64,000 bases of DNA, from the NCBI RefSeq assembly GCF_900156785.1, contig NZ_FTOP01000002.1, positions 186,001-250,000 of the forward strand. Direction: 5' to 3'. The notes below the pieces were generated by a model. It was not told where the DNA came from, ran no database searches, and worked only from the letters and a program-made list of their open reading frames with translations. Positions 8,675-16,989 of the stretch are shown here, in pieces. The position numbers and the translations under genes were made by a program. The stretch comes from Belliella pelovolcani (lineage in GTDB: Bacteria > Bacteroidota > Bacteroidia > Cytophagales > Cyclobacteriaceae). Numbering within the stretch: the first letter of the stretch is position 1; every line of letters starts with the position of its first letter.

Positions 8675-8715
8675 ACAAAAAAGGCAGCCAGCTTAATGCT
8701 GGTTGCCTTTTTTGT
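8675..8715. terminator. Strong bidirectional terminator hairpin
   Basis: Two 18-base arms (ACAAAAAAGGCAGCCAGC and its complement with one G-T pair) with a TTAAT loop. Six-base T runs on both strands are built into the stem. It can end the minus-strand TlpA/Cys-rich transcript and stop read-through from the plus strand. Confidence 0.85.
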
Positions 8716-8739
8716 AAATCATTTAAGATGTATATCCGC

Positions 8740-8850
8740 TTACTTGCAAGTGGCCGAACAATTAATAAAAAAATGTACGATTTCACATTCAGTTGACCAT
8801 GGGCTGTTGTCTGTGGACGAGTATTCGCATGATGTAATGCCTCTTTTAGC
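8740..8850 (-). pseudogene. Orphan Cys-rich C-terminus (36 codons, no start)
   Basis: The minus strand is open for 36 codons ending in TAA at 8740-8742. The translation has four cysteines spaced C-x13-C-x8-C-x3-C and reads GITSCEYSSTDNSPWSTEC near its start and INCSATCK at its end. The frame is closed upstream by TAA at 8851-8853 and contains no ATG, GTG or TTG before the first Cys. A normal exported peptide gene would need a signal peptide here, yet only about 45 bases separate it from the TlpA-like gene. I read it as the tail of a small exported Cys-rich peptide gene that has lost its front. It is followed by a strong terminator. It could also be chance. Confidence 0.4.
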
Positions 8851-8894
8851 TTAACGTGCAACATTGCGGATAATCATATAATTTAAAATACCAA

Positions 8895-10037
8895 TCAACT
8901 ACCTACTAGCTCTAGTAATTTTGAAATAGCTTCATCACCAGGCCTTGGCGCATTTGGTGTCACCAGTTTATTGTCTTTGCCAATGATCAGGTATCGTGGT
9001 ATACCCCACACTTTGAAATATTTCATAATTTCCGCATCAAAGCCCTGACCTGCATAGACATGTACGCCACGCATCGGATTTTTATCCAGGTATTTTTTCC
9101 AAGGCTCTTCTGTTTCATCTATAGATACATACATCAGCACAATATCTTCATGATCTCTTAGCTGCATTTCAAAATCAGGAGTTTTGGTTCTGAAAGTTTG
9201 AATACAAGGGCCACACCAGCTTGCCCATAAGTCTAAGTATATTACCTTGTCTTTGAAATCAGCAAGGTTTACTTTATCTCCTTGCAGGTTAATAAAACTG
9301 AAATTCTCCACTAAAGCACCTGTTTTTAATTTCTCTAGTGAAACCAAAGATTCATCAAGAACTGAGTTAAATTGTGAAGAGCTAAACTCACTTTTAAATG
9401 CCATTATAGCTTCTTCACTTTCCTCATAAGTTCCAGTTAACATCAACATATCATTGATAATCAAAGATGCTAAAAATAACTCTCGATCTTCACCACGAAT
9501 GGTTCTGACGTAGTTTGGTACATCCGAATTAGGCATCCCAAAAGGTATTTTCATAGCAGAATGCAAGGCCATCATCAAGGAGCGCGCCAGGTCATCTGAC
9601 AATTGTTCTATTTCTTTGTTAAGTCCAGTATTGGCTAGGTATTGGTGGAGGAATATTTGCTTTTCTTTGACCTCAAGCTCCTGTGCTCTATCTAGGTATA
9701 GCTCCGCTAGTTGTACAAGCATGGTTTGTGTATACGCTTTGGCGAGTGCTCTTTCATCTTCCTCAAGACTTCCTACCCGATCTTGGTGATATTGATCTAA
9801 TCCTTGCTTGATATTCAGCACAAAGCTAATGAAATCCTCTCCATTCGGGGTCTCTTCTACGTCATAGAGAAATTCACTCACTTGTCCGTAGAGTTCATTT
9901 TGCACATAACTTTCTAGTCCAGCCATGTATTCCACGAAGTTATCGGAAAAAGATTGCTGGGCACTAACCGATAAACTGACGCATAAGCCCGTTAAAAGAG
10001 AAAGTATAAGTTTAGGGAAATTTAATATGGATTTCAT
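8895..10037 (-). CDS. TlpA-like secreted thioredoxin-fold protein
   Basis: 380 residues with an N-terminal signal (LILSLLTGLCVSLSVSAQ). Residues about 30-235 are a helical region that I do not recognise. Residues about 240-378 form a thioredoxin/TlpA domain with YLDLWASWCGPC (CxxC redox site) and the cis-proline loop WGIPRYLII. It probably handles disulfide exchange in the periplasm, as other Bacteroidota TlpA/ResA proteins do. Immediately downstream on the same strand is a Cys-rich open frame, which would be a plausible substrate if it were ever a gene. Confidence 0.85.
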   Translation of the reverse strand: MKSILNFPKLILSLLTGLCVSLSVSAQQSFSDNFVEYMAGLESYVQNELYGQVSEFLYDVEETPNGEDFISFVLNIKQGLDQYHQDRVGSLEEDERALAKAYTQTMLVQLAELYLDRAQELEVKEKQIFLHQYLANTGLNKEIEQLSDDLARSLMMALHSAMKIPFGMPNSDVPNYVRTIRGEDRELFLASLIINDMLMLTGTYEESEEAIMAFKSEFSSSQFNSVLDESLVSLEKLKTGALVENFSFINLQGDKVNLADFKDKVIYLDLWASWCGPCIQTFRTKTPDFEMQLRDHEDIVLMYVSIDETEEPWKKYLDKNPMRGVHVYAGQGFDAEIMKYFKVWGIPRYLIIGKDNKLVTPNAPRPGDEAISKLLELVGS

Positions 10038-10178
10038 GCTTATTTTAGATTACTTTGACATTGTAATGATTGTGTGAAATTAGAGATTCAAATTGAATTT
10101 TCTTAAACCATCAGGTAAACTATTTGATTTTTACCTTAATCAAAGAAATAAATTGAAATACTTCCAAAAAGATAAGAA

Positions 10179-10595
10179 ATGAAAAAGCTCTTTTTCTTCA
10201 GTAATACGATATTGAAGGACCTAGCACTTTTAGTACTCCGAGCTGCTACAGGTTTGATGATGGCAACCCACGGTTGGACAAAAATTTCTGACTTTTCTGC
10301 AAAGCTTCAGACCTTCTCAGACCCCATAGGTCTTGGACCCGCAGTATCTCTTCAATTGGTCATTTTCGCAGAGTTTTTCTGTGCCTTGTTTTTAGCCATT
10401 GGCTTTTTGACCAGATTGTCTCTGATACCTTTGATCATAGCAATGTCCGTAGCAGCATTTATAGCACATGGAGGAGATCCTTTTTCCATGCAAGAAAAAT
10501 CTTTGCTCTTCTTGACCATATTCGTTTGTCTATTTCTACTAGGACCAGGTAAGTACTCTGTAGATGGTCAAATCAATAAGAAAAACCGTTATTGA
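10179..10595 (+). CDS. DoxX family membrane protein
   Basis: 138 residues with four membrane helices. The N-terminal ALLVLRAATGLMMATHGWTKI is typical of DoxX, as are the FAEFFCALFLAIGFLTRL segment and a third helix ending in AHGGDPF. DoxX proteins are small inner-membrane proteins of poorly known, possibly redox-related, role. Its end overlaps the end of recF by seven bases (convergent). Confidence 0.9.
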   Translation: MKKLFFFSNTILKDLALLVLRAATGLMMATHGWTKISDFSAKLQTFSDPIGLGPAVSLQLVIFAEFFCALFLAIGFLTRLSLIPLIIAMSVAAFIAHGGDPFSMQEKSLLFLTIFVCLFLLGPGKYSVDGQINKKNRY

Positions 10596-11698
10596 TCCCA
10601 GGCTGAGACGTGACCTTGCTCGACCTTGAAAAACTTAGCTTGTGCATTGATTCCTTTCAGAATACCAGCAGAGCGCTCTGGTCGTGCATCTGTAATAAAG
10701 AGCTGCCCAAACCTATGATCAGCGACCAATTGCATCAGTTTTTCGATCCGAAGATCATCGAGTTTGTCAAAAATGTCATCAAGCAATAGGATTGGCTTCG
10801 TGTTCTTTTTGTCATGAAAAATTTCAAATTGCGCCAGTTTCAATGCGATCAAAAAGGACTTCTGCTGACCTTGTGAGCCATATTTTTTGATTGGGTAGTT
10901 ATCTATTTCAAATACAAAGTCGTCTTTGTGAATGCCCATGGTCGATCTTCGCAAAATAAGATCCTTGCTTTGGTTTTGATAGAATTGACGCTCGAAGTCC
11001 TCTGCCGTACAATTGGTATCATAATGAATGTCTATGGTCTCTCGCTTTCCCGAAATATCTGCATAGTGCTCTAGCAAAAGGGGCTTGTAGGCATTGACAA
11101 ATTCCTGTCTTGTGGCTGCTATCAGTTTGCTTAGTTTAATTAATTCTAAGTCATAGGGCTCAAGCAAGGCTTTATTGATCCTGCCAGTTTCTCCAAATTT
11201 TTTGAGTAAGGCATTCCGCTGTTTGAGAAAATGCTGATACCGGACGAGGTTATCCATATAGGATTTATCTAATTGACAGAGCATATTGTCAAAAAACCTT
11301 CTACGCTCTTCACTGCCATCTTTGATGAGCTGGGTATCGTCCGGGGCGATCATCACTACAGGTAGTAAGCCAACATGGTCGCTCATTTTTTCAACAGCTT
11401 TGCCATTTTGGATGATCTGTTTCTTTTTTCCAGATTCCACTATACATCTGATTTCCAAAGAATTTTTAGCCATCTCAAATTCTCCGAATACTGTAAAAAA
11501 ATCCATATCATGCAAGATGTTCTGGTTATCCTGTGCATTTACTGCACTTTTGGTGAGGCACAGATAGTGGATGGCATCAAGTAGGTTTGTCTTTCCAGAG
11601 CCATTGATGCCCACCATGCAATTGATCTCCTCAGAAAATTCCAGTTTCGCAGACTGATAGTTTTTGAATTGATTGAGTTGGAGATTTTTCAGGTGCAT
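10589..11698 (-). CDS. recF: DNA replication and repair protein RecF
   Basis: 369 residues. RecF is an SMC-like ATPase that helps load RecA at gaps. Visible features are the N-terminal LKNLQLNQFKNYQ, Walker A GINGSGKTNLLDAIHYLCL, the mid-protein DGSEERRRFFD, the signature region GSQGQQKSFLIALKLAQ, and Walker B ILLLDDIFDKLDDLR. It starts at ATG 11698 and diverges from pdhA. dnaA/dnaN are not adjacent. Confidence 0.96.
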   Translation of the reverse strand: MHLKNLQLNQFKNYQSAKLEFSEEINCMVGINGSGKTNLLDAIHYLCLTKSAVNAQDNQNILHDMDFFTVFGEFEMAKNSLEIRCIVESGKKKQIIQNGKAVEKMSDHVGLLPVVMIAPDDTQLIKDGSEERRRFFDNMLCQLDKSYMDNLVRYQHFLKQRNALLKKFGETGRINKALLEPYDLELIKLSKLIAATRQEFVNAYKPLLLEHYADISGKRETIDIHYDTNCTAEDFERQFYQNQSKDLILRRSTMGIHKDDFVFEIDNYPIKKYGSQGQQKSFLIALKLAQFEIFHDKKNTKPILLLDDIFDKLDDLRIEKLMQLVADHRFGQLFITDARPERSAGILKGINAQAKFFKVEQGHVSAWDQ

Positions 11699-11762
11699 GT
11701 TTAGAAAAGACAGGGTTTTTGGACTATTTTCGCATTCAGCCTTAAAATTCAGCCCTTTTGAT

Positions 11763-11770
11763 TATATTTG
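11763..11770 (+). promoter_or_regulatory. -7 box (TATATTTG) upstream of pdhA
   Basis: A full TAnnTTTG match 35 bases before the pdhA ATG. No good -33 element is seen at the expected distance. Confidence 0.45.
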
Positions 11771-11805
11771 AGGCCTAAATTTAGCATATTTTAGAACATA
11801 ACGAT

Positions 11806-12825
11806 ATGGCAAAGAAGAGTACGACTGCAAAGTCAAAAGCAAAATACTCCAAAGAAACTTATGCTTTTTGGTATGAAAGCATGTTGTTGATGAGAAAATT
11901 TGAGGAAAAGGCAGGTCAATTATATGGTCAGCAGAAAATCCGAGGATTTTGTCATTTGTACATCGGCCAAGAAGCTTGTGCGGCTGGTGCGATTACAGCT
12001 TTGGAAAAAGATGACAAATGGATTACAGCCTATAGAGATCATGCGCATCCACTAGGACTTGGTACCGATCCAGGTGCTGTCATGGCAGAATTATACGGCA
12101 AAGCCACAGGAACTACCAAAGGGAAAGGTGGGTCTATGCACATCTTTGACAAAGAAAGAAACTTCATGGGAGGCCATGGAATTGTAGGTGCGCAAGTTCC
12201 TATGGGATTGGGAATTGGTTTTGCCGAAAAATACCAAGGCACCAAGAACCTTTGTATCTGTCACATGGGTGATGGTGCAGTGCGACAGGGCGCTGTTCAC
12301 GAAGCTTTTAACCTAGCCATGTTGTACAAAACTCCCGTTATCTTCGTCATCGAAAACAATGGCTATGCCATGGGTACTTCTGTAGCCAGAACATCTAATG
12401 TGACTGAGCTATACAAAATCGGTGAAGCTTACGACATGCCATCTTTCCCTGTAGATGGGATGAATGTGGAGGCTATTCACGAAGCAGTAGCAGAAGCAGC
12501 AGAGCGAGCTAGAAAAGGTGATGGCCCTACATTGTTGGAATTCAGAACATACAGATACAAAGGCCACTCTATGTCAGATCCTCAGAAATACAGAACACGT
12601 GAGGAAGTAGAAGAGTACAAGCAGAGAGACCCAATCGAGCAAGTAAAAGCTACTATTCTAGATAATAAGATCCTTTCTGAAGAAGAAATTAAAGAAATCG
12701 ATAAGAAAGTGAAAAAGCAAGTAGATGAATCTGTGAAGTTTGCAGAGGAGTCGCCATGGCCTGATGGTCAGGATGCATTCAAGGATGTATACATGCAAGA
12801 AGATTATCCTTTTGTAATGGAATAG
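11806..12825 (+). CDS. pdhA: Pyruvate dehydrogenase E1 component, alpha subunit
   Basis: 339 residues. With the beta subunit it decarboxylates pyruvate and feeds acetyl groups to the E2 lipoyl core. Motifs are RGFCHLYIGQEAC, the phosphorylation-loop-like YRDHAHPLGLG, KGKGGSMHIF, GGHGIVGAQVP and the thiamine-diphosphate motif GDGAVRQGAVHEAFNLA ending in IENNGYAMGT. The Lys-rich first 15 residues precede the domain. The beta subunit and E2 are not next to it here, so the complex is encoded at split sites. Confidence 0.96.
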   Translation: MAKKSTTAKSKAKYSKETYAFWYESMLLMRKFEEKAGQLYGQQKIRGFCHLYIGQEACAAGAITALEKDDKWITAYRDHAHPLGLGTDPGAVMAELYGKATGTTKGKGGSMHIFDKERNFMGGHGIVGAQVPMGLGIGFAEKYQGTKNLCICHMGDGAVRQGAVHEAFNLAMLYKTPVIFVIENNGYAMGTSVARTSNVTELYKIGEAYDMPSFPVDGMNVEAIHEAVAEAAERARKGDGPTLLEFRTYRYKGHSMSDPQKYRTREEVEEYKQRDPIEQVKATILDNKILSEEEIKEIDKKVKKQVDESVKFAEESPWPDGQDAFKDVYMQEDYPFVME

Positions 12826-12846
12826 TTCATGTAGCAAATAGTTGAG

Positions 12847-12879
12847 AAGCCTCGGGAGTCATAATTCCGAGGCTTTTTT
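12847..12879 (+). terminator. Terminator of pdhA
   Basis: Stem AAGCCTCGG / CCGAGGCTT followed by TTTTTT, 22 bases after the stop codon. Confidence 0.88.
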
Positions 12880-12943
12880 CATTCATGTTGGGCGCTTTTT
12901 TTGGGTGATTTTGTCATAGTTTTTTATGTATTCCCCATACGGC

Positions 12944-12974
12944 TTTGCATTTGTTTTAAAGAAATATATCTTTG
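12944..12974 (+). promoter_or_regulatory. Promoter of the TPR membrane protein gene
   Basis: TTTG at 12944-12947, a 19-base spacer and TATCTTTG at 12967-12974 match the Bacteroidota consensus at both elements. Expected start of transcription is near 12980, so ATG 12994 and not the longer upstream frame is the start. Confidence 0.75.
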
Positions 12975-12993
12975 CGCCAATAATTTTCATAGA

Positions 12994-13701
12994 ATGGCTA
13001 AGAAACAAACAAAAAATAGCGAAGTAGAATACGAAGTATTGGAGAATCCAGAGGTGATCGCCAGCAGACTTGAAAGAGGTGAAGCATTCGTAAGGGAGAA
13101 CTCCAAAGTCGTTGGCGGTATCTTGATCGGAGTTGTGCTTTTGATTGCGGGTATCTTGTTTGTACAAATCAACAAGCAAAACCAAAATAAGAAAGCTCAG
13201 GCTGAAATGTTCCAAGCTGTATATTATTTCGAACAAGACCAAACAGAACTTGCTCTGAATGGTGATGGCAGCAATGCTGGTTTGCTAAAAATTGCAGATC
13301 AATACTCTGGTACGGATGCAGCTAACTTGGCTAACTTCTACATTGGATCCATCTATCTTTCAGAAGGAAAGTTCAACGAAGCACTTACACATTTGAAGAA
13401 ATTCTCTGCAAGTGATTATTTTGTTCAGGCTAAGGCATATGCTTTAATAGGTGATGCCTACCTAGAGCTAGAGAATACGAAGGAGGCGATTTCTTATTAT
13501 AAAAAAGCTGCAGCAGAAGGTGAAAACAAGTATTTTACGCCAAGATATTTGAACAAGCTAGCAGTGGCTTATGAAGAAGCTGGTGACATGGCCAATGCTA
13601 TCAAGACATATGAAATTATCGAAGAGAAATACTTCGAATCATATGAATTTACCAACGCACGAAAGCATAAAGCACGCTTAGAAGGTCTTGCCTCTAAGTA
13701 A
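12994..13701 (+). CDS. Membrane-anchored tetratricopeptide repeat protein
   Basis: 235 residues. A charged N-terminal 40 residues precede a single membrane helix (VVGGILIGVVLLIAGILFVQ). The rest is periplasmic helical repeats; TPR-like units such as AYALIGDAYLELENTKEAIS and LAVAYEEAGDMANAIKTYE are clear. The layout resembles YfgM, a partner of the Sec translocon and PpiD, but that assignment is an inference from architecture only. It has its own promoter and terminator, so it is probably a single-gene transcript. Confidence 0.85.
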   Translation: MAKKQTKNSEVEYEVLENPEVIASRLERGEAFVRENSKVVGGILIGVVLLIAGILFVQINKQNQNKKAQAEMFQAVYYFEQDQTELALNGDGSNAGLLKIADQYSGTDAANLANFYIGSIYLSEGKFNEALTHLKKFSASDYFVQAKAYALIGDAYLELENTKEAISYYKKAAAEGENKYFTPRYLNKLAVAYEEAGDMANAIKTYEIIEEKYFESYEFTNARKHKARLEGLASK

Positions 13702-13724
13702 TGCTTGTCTATTTAAGCATTTGA

Positions 13725-13759
13725 GAAGAGTAAGACCCCGACGGTCTTACTCTTTTTTT
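13725..13759 (+). terminator. Terminator of the TPR gene
   Basis: Stem AAGAGTAAGACC / GGTCTTACTCTT with loop CCGAC and a T run. It lies between the TPR gene and ribH. Confidence 0.88.
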
Positions 13760-13785
13760 ATACACAAATTCAAAAAACAATCCCA

Positions 13786-14262
13786 ATGGCTACTAATCTC
13801 AAAAGTCTCAGTCAGTATTCAGAAAAAAATATTGTAGATATCTCAAACAAAAAGTTTGGAATCGTGGTCTCAGAATGGAACGATCAAATCACAGAATCTC
13901 TATTTTCTGCTGCTTTGGAAACACTGTTGAAACATGGTGCCAAAAAGGATAATATTTATAGAAAAAATGTACCAGGCTCGTTTGAGCTGACACTTGGCGC
14001 TCAATGGTTGGCAGAGTTAGAAGAAATCGACGCAGTAATTTGCTTGGGTTGTGTGATTCAGGGTGAGACGAGACATTTCGATTTCATCTGTGATGCTGTG
14101 GCACATGGTATAACCAACGTAGGCCTCAAATACAACAAGCCAGTCATCTTTGGAGTATTGACTCCTGACAACATGCAGCAGGCTCTTGACAGAGCAGGGG
14201 GAAAGCATGGTAATAAGGGAGATGAAGCGGCGATTACAGCAGTGAAGATGCTTGGATTCTAA
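13786..14262 (+). CDS. ribH: 6,7-dimethyl-8-ribityllumazine synthase
   Basis: 158 residues. RibH condenses the ribityl-aminouracil with dihydroxybutanone phosphate, the penultimate step of riboflavin synthesis. Motifs seen are FGIVVSEWNDQITESL, VPGSFELTLGAQWLA, CLGCVIQGETRHFDFICDAVA (phosphate- and substrate-binding, with the catalytic His after the FD) and PVIFGVLTPDNMQQALDR. The product normally forms large icosahedral or pentameric shells. Other rib genes are not in the window. Confidence 0.96.
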   Translation: MATNLKSLSQYSEKNIVDISNKKFGIVVSEWNDQITESLFSAALETLLKHGAKKDNIYRKNVPGSFELTLGAQWLAELEEIDAVICLGCVIQGETRHFDFICDAVAHGITNVGLKYNKPVIFGVLTPDNMQQALDRAGGKHGNKGDEAAITAVKMLGF

Positions 14263-14270
14263 GAAACCAG

Positions 14271-14317
14271 TTTCTCGCAAAAGGTACAAGGAGCAAAGAA
14301 TCGCCAAAAAAATGGAA
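14271..14317. repeat. Dispersed intergenic repeat, copy 1
   Basis: The segment starting TTTCTCGCAAA, then AAGGAGCAAAG and TCGCCAA, recurs at 59895-59935 with the same order and spacing apart from a variable middle. Both copies begin within about ten bases after a stop codon (ribH and the AsmA-like gene). Confidence 0.6.
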
Positions 14318-14361
14318 ATCATTATATTGAATTAATTAACTACCTCAAACCTAATAGATAA

Positions 14362-15681
14362 ATGAAAATAATGAAATTCGGGGGGACCTCTGTAGGTAAG
14401 CCCGAGCGCATGCATCAAGTAAAGGACCTGATTACAAGGGACAATCAGAAGAAGATTGTGGTGCTGTCGGCGCTATCAGGAACAACAAACGCGCTTGTAG
14501 GTATAGGTGAAGCTTTGGCAGATGCTGATAAAGAGCTTGCAAAAAAGCGTATTGATCTTTTACATGCGCATTATTTGATTTTCTACAAGGATTTGCTCAA
14601 GTCAGATTCTGCGCGCAAAAAAGCCGAAAAAATCATTGCTGAGCATTTTGAATTTCTCAATATCATCCTCAAGATTTCCTTCAACGAGGCGATCAATAGG
14701 GATATCTTGGCTCAGGGGGAGTTGCTATCTACAAAGCTTTTTTATACCCTCTTGCAGGAATTGGACATTCCAGCGGTGTTTTTGCCAGCCTTGGACTTCA
14801 TGAGTATTGATGAAAATCACGAGCCTGAGTTGAAAAAGATCTCTGAAAAGGTAAAATCAATCCTGAAAAATTATCCAGAAGAGAGCATTTTTGTGACACA
14901 GGGCTATATCTGTAAAAACCACAGAAATGAAGTGGACAATCTCAAGCGTGGTGGCTCTGACTATTCAGCCTCACTGATTGGTGCCGCTATCAATGCCGAA
15001 GTGGTGGAGATTTGGACTGATATCGACGGTATGCACAACAATGACCCTAGAATTGTAGATCAGACCAGACCTATCGCTCAGTTGTCCTTTGATGAAGCAG
15101 CAGAGTTGGCCTACTTCGGGGCCAAGATTCTACACCCAGCTTCCATCTGGCCTGCTCAACAATACAATATTCCTGTCAAATTGCTCAATACCATGGAGCC
15201 TGATGCTATAGGTACGACCATTACTGCCAAAGAGCAAGGTACTGGTGTCAAGGCATTGGCTGCAAAGGATGGAATCACTGCCATTAAGATTAAGTCTAGC
15301 AGGATGCTTTTGGCTTATGGTTTCTTGAGAAAGGTTTTCGAGGTTTTTGAAAAGTATAAGACTTCCATTGATATGATCACGACCTCTGAGGTGGCAGTCT
15401 CCGTGACGATTGATGATTTGTCCCATCTCAAAGAAATCATCCGGGAGTTGGAAGCTTATGGATCAGTTGAAGTAGATCAAAATCAAACCATCATTTCTAT
15501 TGTAGGGAACTTGATTGCAGAATCAAAAGGTAGCGTCGCACAGATCATGAACTGTCTGACGGACTATCCTGTCAGAATGGTATCCTATGGAGGGAGCAGA
15601 CACAATGTATCTCTGCTGGTAGATGCTCAATACAAAAATGCTGCGCTTCAAAGCCTAAACAGCGGACTATTTGAGTGGTAA
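14362..15681 (+). CDS. lysC: Aspartate kinase
   Basis: 439 residues, a monofunctional aspartokinase. It phosphorylates aspartate at the head of the lysine, threonine and methionine pathways. The N-terminal KIMKFGGTSVGKPERM and VVLSALSGTTNALV form the nucleotide-binding part, and GGSDYSASLIGAAINAEVVE and WTDIDGMHNNDPRIV are the family signatures. The last about 140 residues contain two ACT domains (FEKYKTSIDMITTSEVAVSV and later SIVGNLIAESKGSVAQIM), which suggests feedback control by an amino acid. It has its own terminator. Confidence 0.95.
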   Translation: MKIMKFGGTSVGKPERMHQVKDLITRDNQKKIVVLSALSGTTNALVGIGEALADADKELAKKRIDLLHAHYLIFYKDLLKSDSARKKAEKIIAEHFEFLNIILKISFNEAINRDILAQGELLSTKLFYTLLQELDIPAVFLPALDFMSIDENHEPELKKISEKVKSILKNYPEESIFVTQGYICKNHRNEVDNLKRGGSDYSASLIGAAINAEVVEIWTDIDGMHNNDPRIVDQTRPIAQLSFDEAAELAYFGAKILHPASIWPAQQYNIPVKLLNTMEPDAIGTTITAKEQGTGVKALAAKDGITAIKIKSSRMLLAYGFLRKVFEVFEKYKTSIDMITTSEVAVSVTIDDLSHLKEIIRELEAYGSVEVDQNQTIISIVGNLIAESKGSVAQIMNCLTDYPVRMVSYGGSRHNVSLLVDAQYKNAALQSLNSGLFEW

Positions 15682-15696
15682 TCCTATTCTTCGATT

Positions 15697-15735
15697 TTAA
15701 ATCCCCTTCTTTAGTTTAGGAAGGGGATTTTTTAT
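15697..15735. terminator. Terminator shared by lysC and the convergent ATPase gene
   Basis: Stem AAATCCCCTTC / GAAGGGGATTT (approximately) with a loop of about ten bases and a T run. It abuts the ATPase stop codon. Confidence 0.82.
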
Positions 15736-16853
15736 GCCTTAGCCATCCATCTGGCTAAAAGTACCTCATGAACCAAGTATACTCCATTGTCCTCGATGAC
15801 GAGTTCTTGCTTTTTAAGGGATTTGATTGCTGTATTAACAGTGCTCGCAGCACCTAGTTGATGTTTGTTGATAAATTCCTTGGAAAGTGGATTTTCTAGC
15901 GGTTCTTCTTTGGCTATAGCTTGAAAGACCCGCCACTGAGTCTTTGTGAGCATTTTTGGGAAATTAGCAAAAATAGCTTGTTGCTGTTCCAGGACATCTC
16001 TTTTTACACGATGAAAATCAGCTTCTTTGACCTCTTGGCATTGAGCGTAGAGATAATTGCAAATCAATTGAACCGTATAAGTCTGTCCCCTTGACCATTC
16101 GAATATCATCTTGATGATATCTTCAGAGATCACTTTTTTCTTGGCCTCAAAGTGTGATTGAATAAAAGCGGTGTATTTTTCTAGTGGTATTGGGTCTAAT
16201 GGGAGCATTTGAGCACTGAGGTAAAAGGGCCTGTTCTTCTCCAAAAACATCTCTGACATCATTCCCCTGTGACTACCAGAGAAAATAAACCTGATATCTG
16301 GAAATTTTTGTACCCAACTTCTAAATAAGGCTTCTGCATGAACTTCATTGTAAGTAGATACCTGTTGAAATTCATCTATCGCTACCACTATGCTCTTTTT
16401 TCTTTGACTCAAAAAATCTCCCAATGCATGAAGGGACTGCTCTTCATGGCCAGGGGCATTCAAGCCTAGACTCAATGAAGGCACGCCTGATATGGGATCA
16501 AAACTAATCGAAGCGCCGATAGATGCTATCAATTTTTGAATGCTAGCACTAATTCCAGATTTGGTCTTACCAAATCTTTCAAATATTGCGCTTGACAATT
16601 CTCTCACGGCGTCTTCCATGGATATTGCCGAAAGGAAATCTACATATACCGTCTCATAAGCCCCAGAGTCCTCTAATTCCTCAAAAAATCTATGCACCAA
16701 AGCAGACTTTCCCAACCTTCTCCATGCATATAATACGACATTTCTCCCATTGTTTATATGATCTTGTAGTAAGGAAAGATCTTTTTCTCTATCACAGAAA
16801 TAGGCTTTCCCATGATAGGTGTTCAATACGAAAGGATTATCTGGCTTTTTCAT
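15732..16853 (-). CDS. ORC/STAND-like ATPase with C-terminal winged helix
   Basis: 373 residues. It begins with a P-loop in the form AWRRLGKSALVHRFF, typical of the archaeal-type ATPase_2 group of the STAND/ORC-like NTPases. Walker B is VVAIDEFQQV and the sensor-1 region is FIFSGSHRGMM. A helical lid spans about 230-290. The last about 85 residues (LTKTQWRVFQAIAKEE, then GAASTVNTAIKSLKKQELV) look like a winged helix. No nuclease domain follows. Members occur as scattered accessory genes and their role is unknown. Three tandem 14-bp repeats sit 20 bases upstream of its ATG and may be its binding sites. Confidence 0.82.
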   Translation of the reverse strand: MKKPDNPFVLNTYHGKAYFCDREKDLSLLQDHINNGRNVVLYAWRRLGKSALVHRFFEELEDSGAYETVYVDFLSAISMEDAVRELSSAIFERFGKTKSGISASIQKLIASIGASISFDPISGVPSLSLGLNAPGHEEQSLHALGDFLSQRKKSIVVAIDEFQQVSTYNEVHAEALFRSWVQKFPDIRFIFSGSHRGMMSEMFLEKNRPFYLSAQMLPLDPIPLEKYTAFIQSHFEAKKKVISEDIIKMIFEWSRGQTYTVQLICNYLYAQCQEVKEADFHRVKRDVLEQQQAIFANFPKMLTKTQWRVFQAIAKEEPLENPLSKEFINKHQLGAASTVNTAIKSLKKQELVIEDNGVYLVHEVLLARWMAKA

Positions 16854-16872
16854 GGCGTCATATTAGAACTTG

Positions 16873-16914
16873 TTACGCACTTTGCGTTACGCAAATTACG
16901 TTACGTAAAGTACG
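16873..16914. repeat. Three tandem 14-bp repeats upstream of the ATPase gene
   Basis: Units on the plus strand are TTACGCACTTTGCG, TTACGCAAATTACG and TTACGTAAAGTACG, directly abutting. They also build dyads: TTTGCGT-T-ACGCAAA and TTACGT-T-ACGTAA. The array lies 20 bases upstream of the ATPase start and 76 bases upstream of the divergent M14 peptidase. This is an operator- or iteron-like layout; function is inferred. Confidence 0.8.
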
Positions 16915-16989
16915 TAATAAAGTAAGAATAATCAAAACCAGTTGTAAAATCCTTTTAGCATTTATTCTACTTTTTACTCAAATTTCGAC

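Noticed and set aside
8607-8864. 85-codon minus-strand frame between the nucleotidyltransferase and TlpA genes
   Set aside because: It runs through the strong terminator hairpin and has no signal, domain or conserved look; the other frame with the Cys-rich tail is the more interesting one.
12901-12993. Longer start for the TPR membrane protein
   Set aside because: A full two-element promoter lies inside the extension, so it cannot be translated from that transcript.
12883-13242. 119-codon minus-strand frame over the start of the TPR gene
   Set aside because: It is a shadow of the coding sequence and promoter of a well-supported plus-strand gene.
16861-16920. The TTACG-rich stretch as a CRISPR array
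   Set aside because: The 14-bp units abut with no spacers and no cas gene is present.
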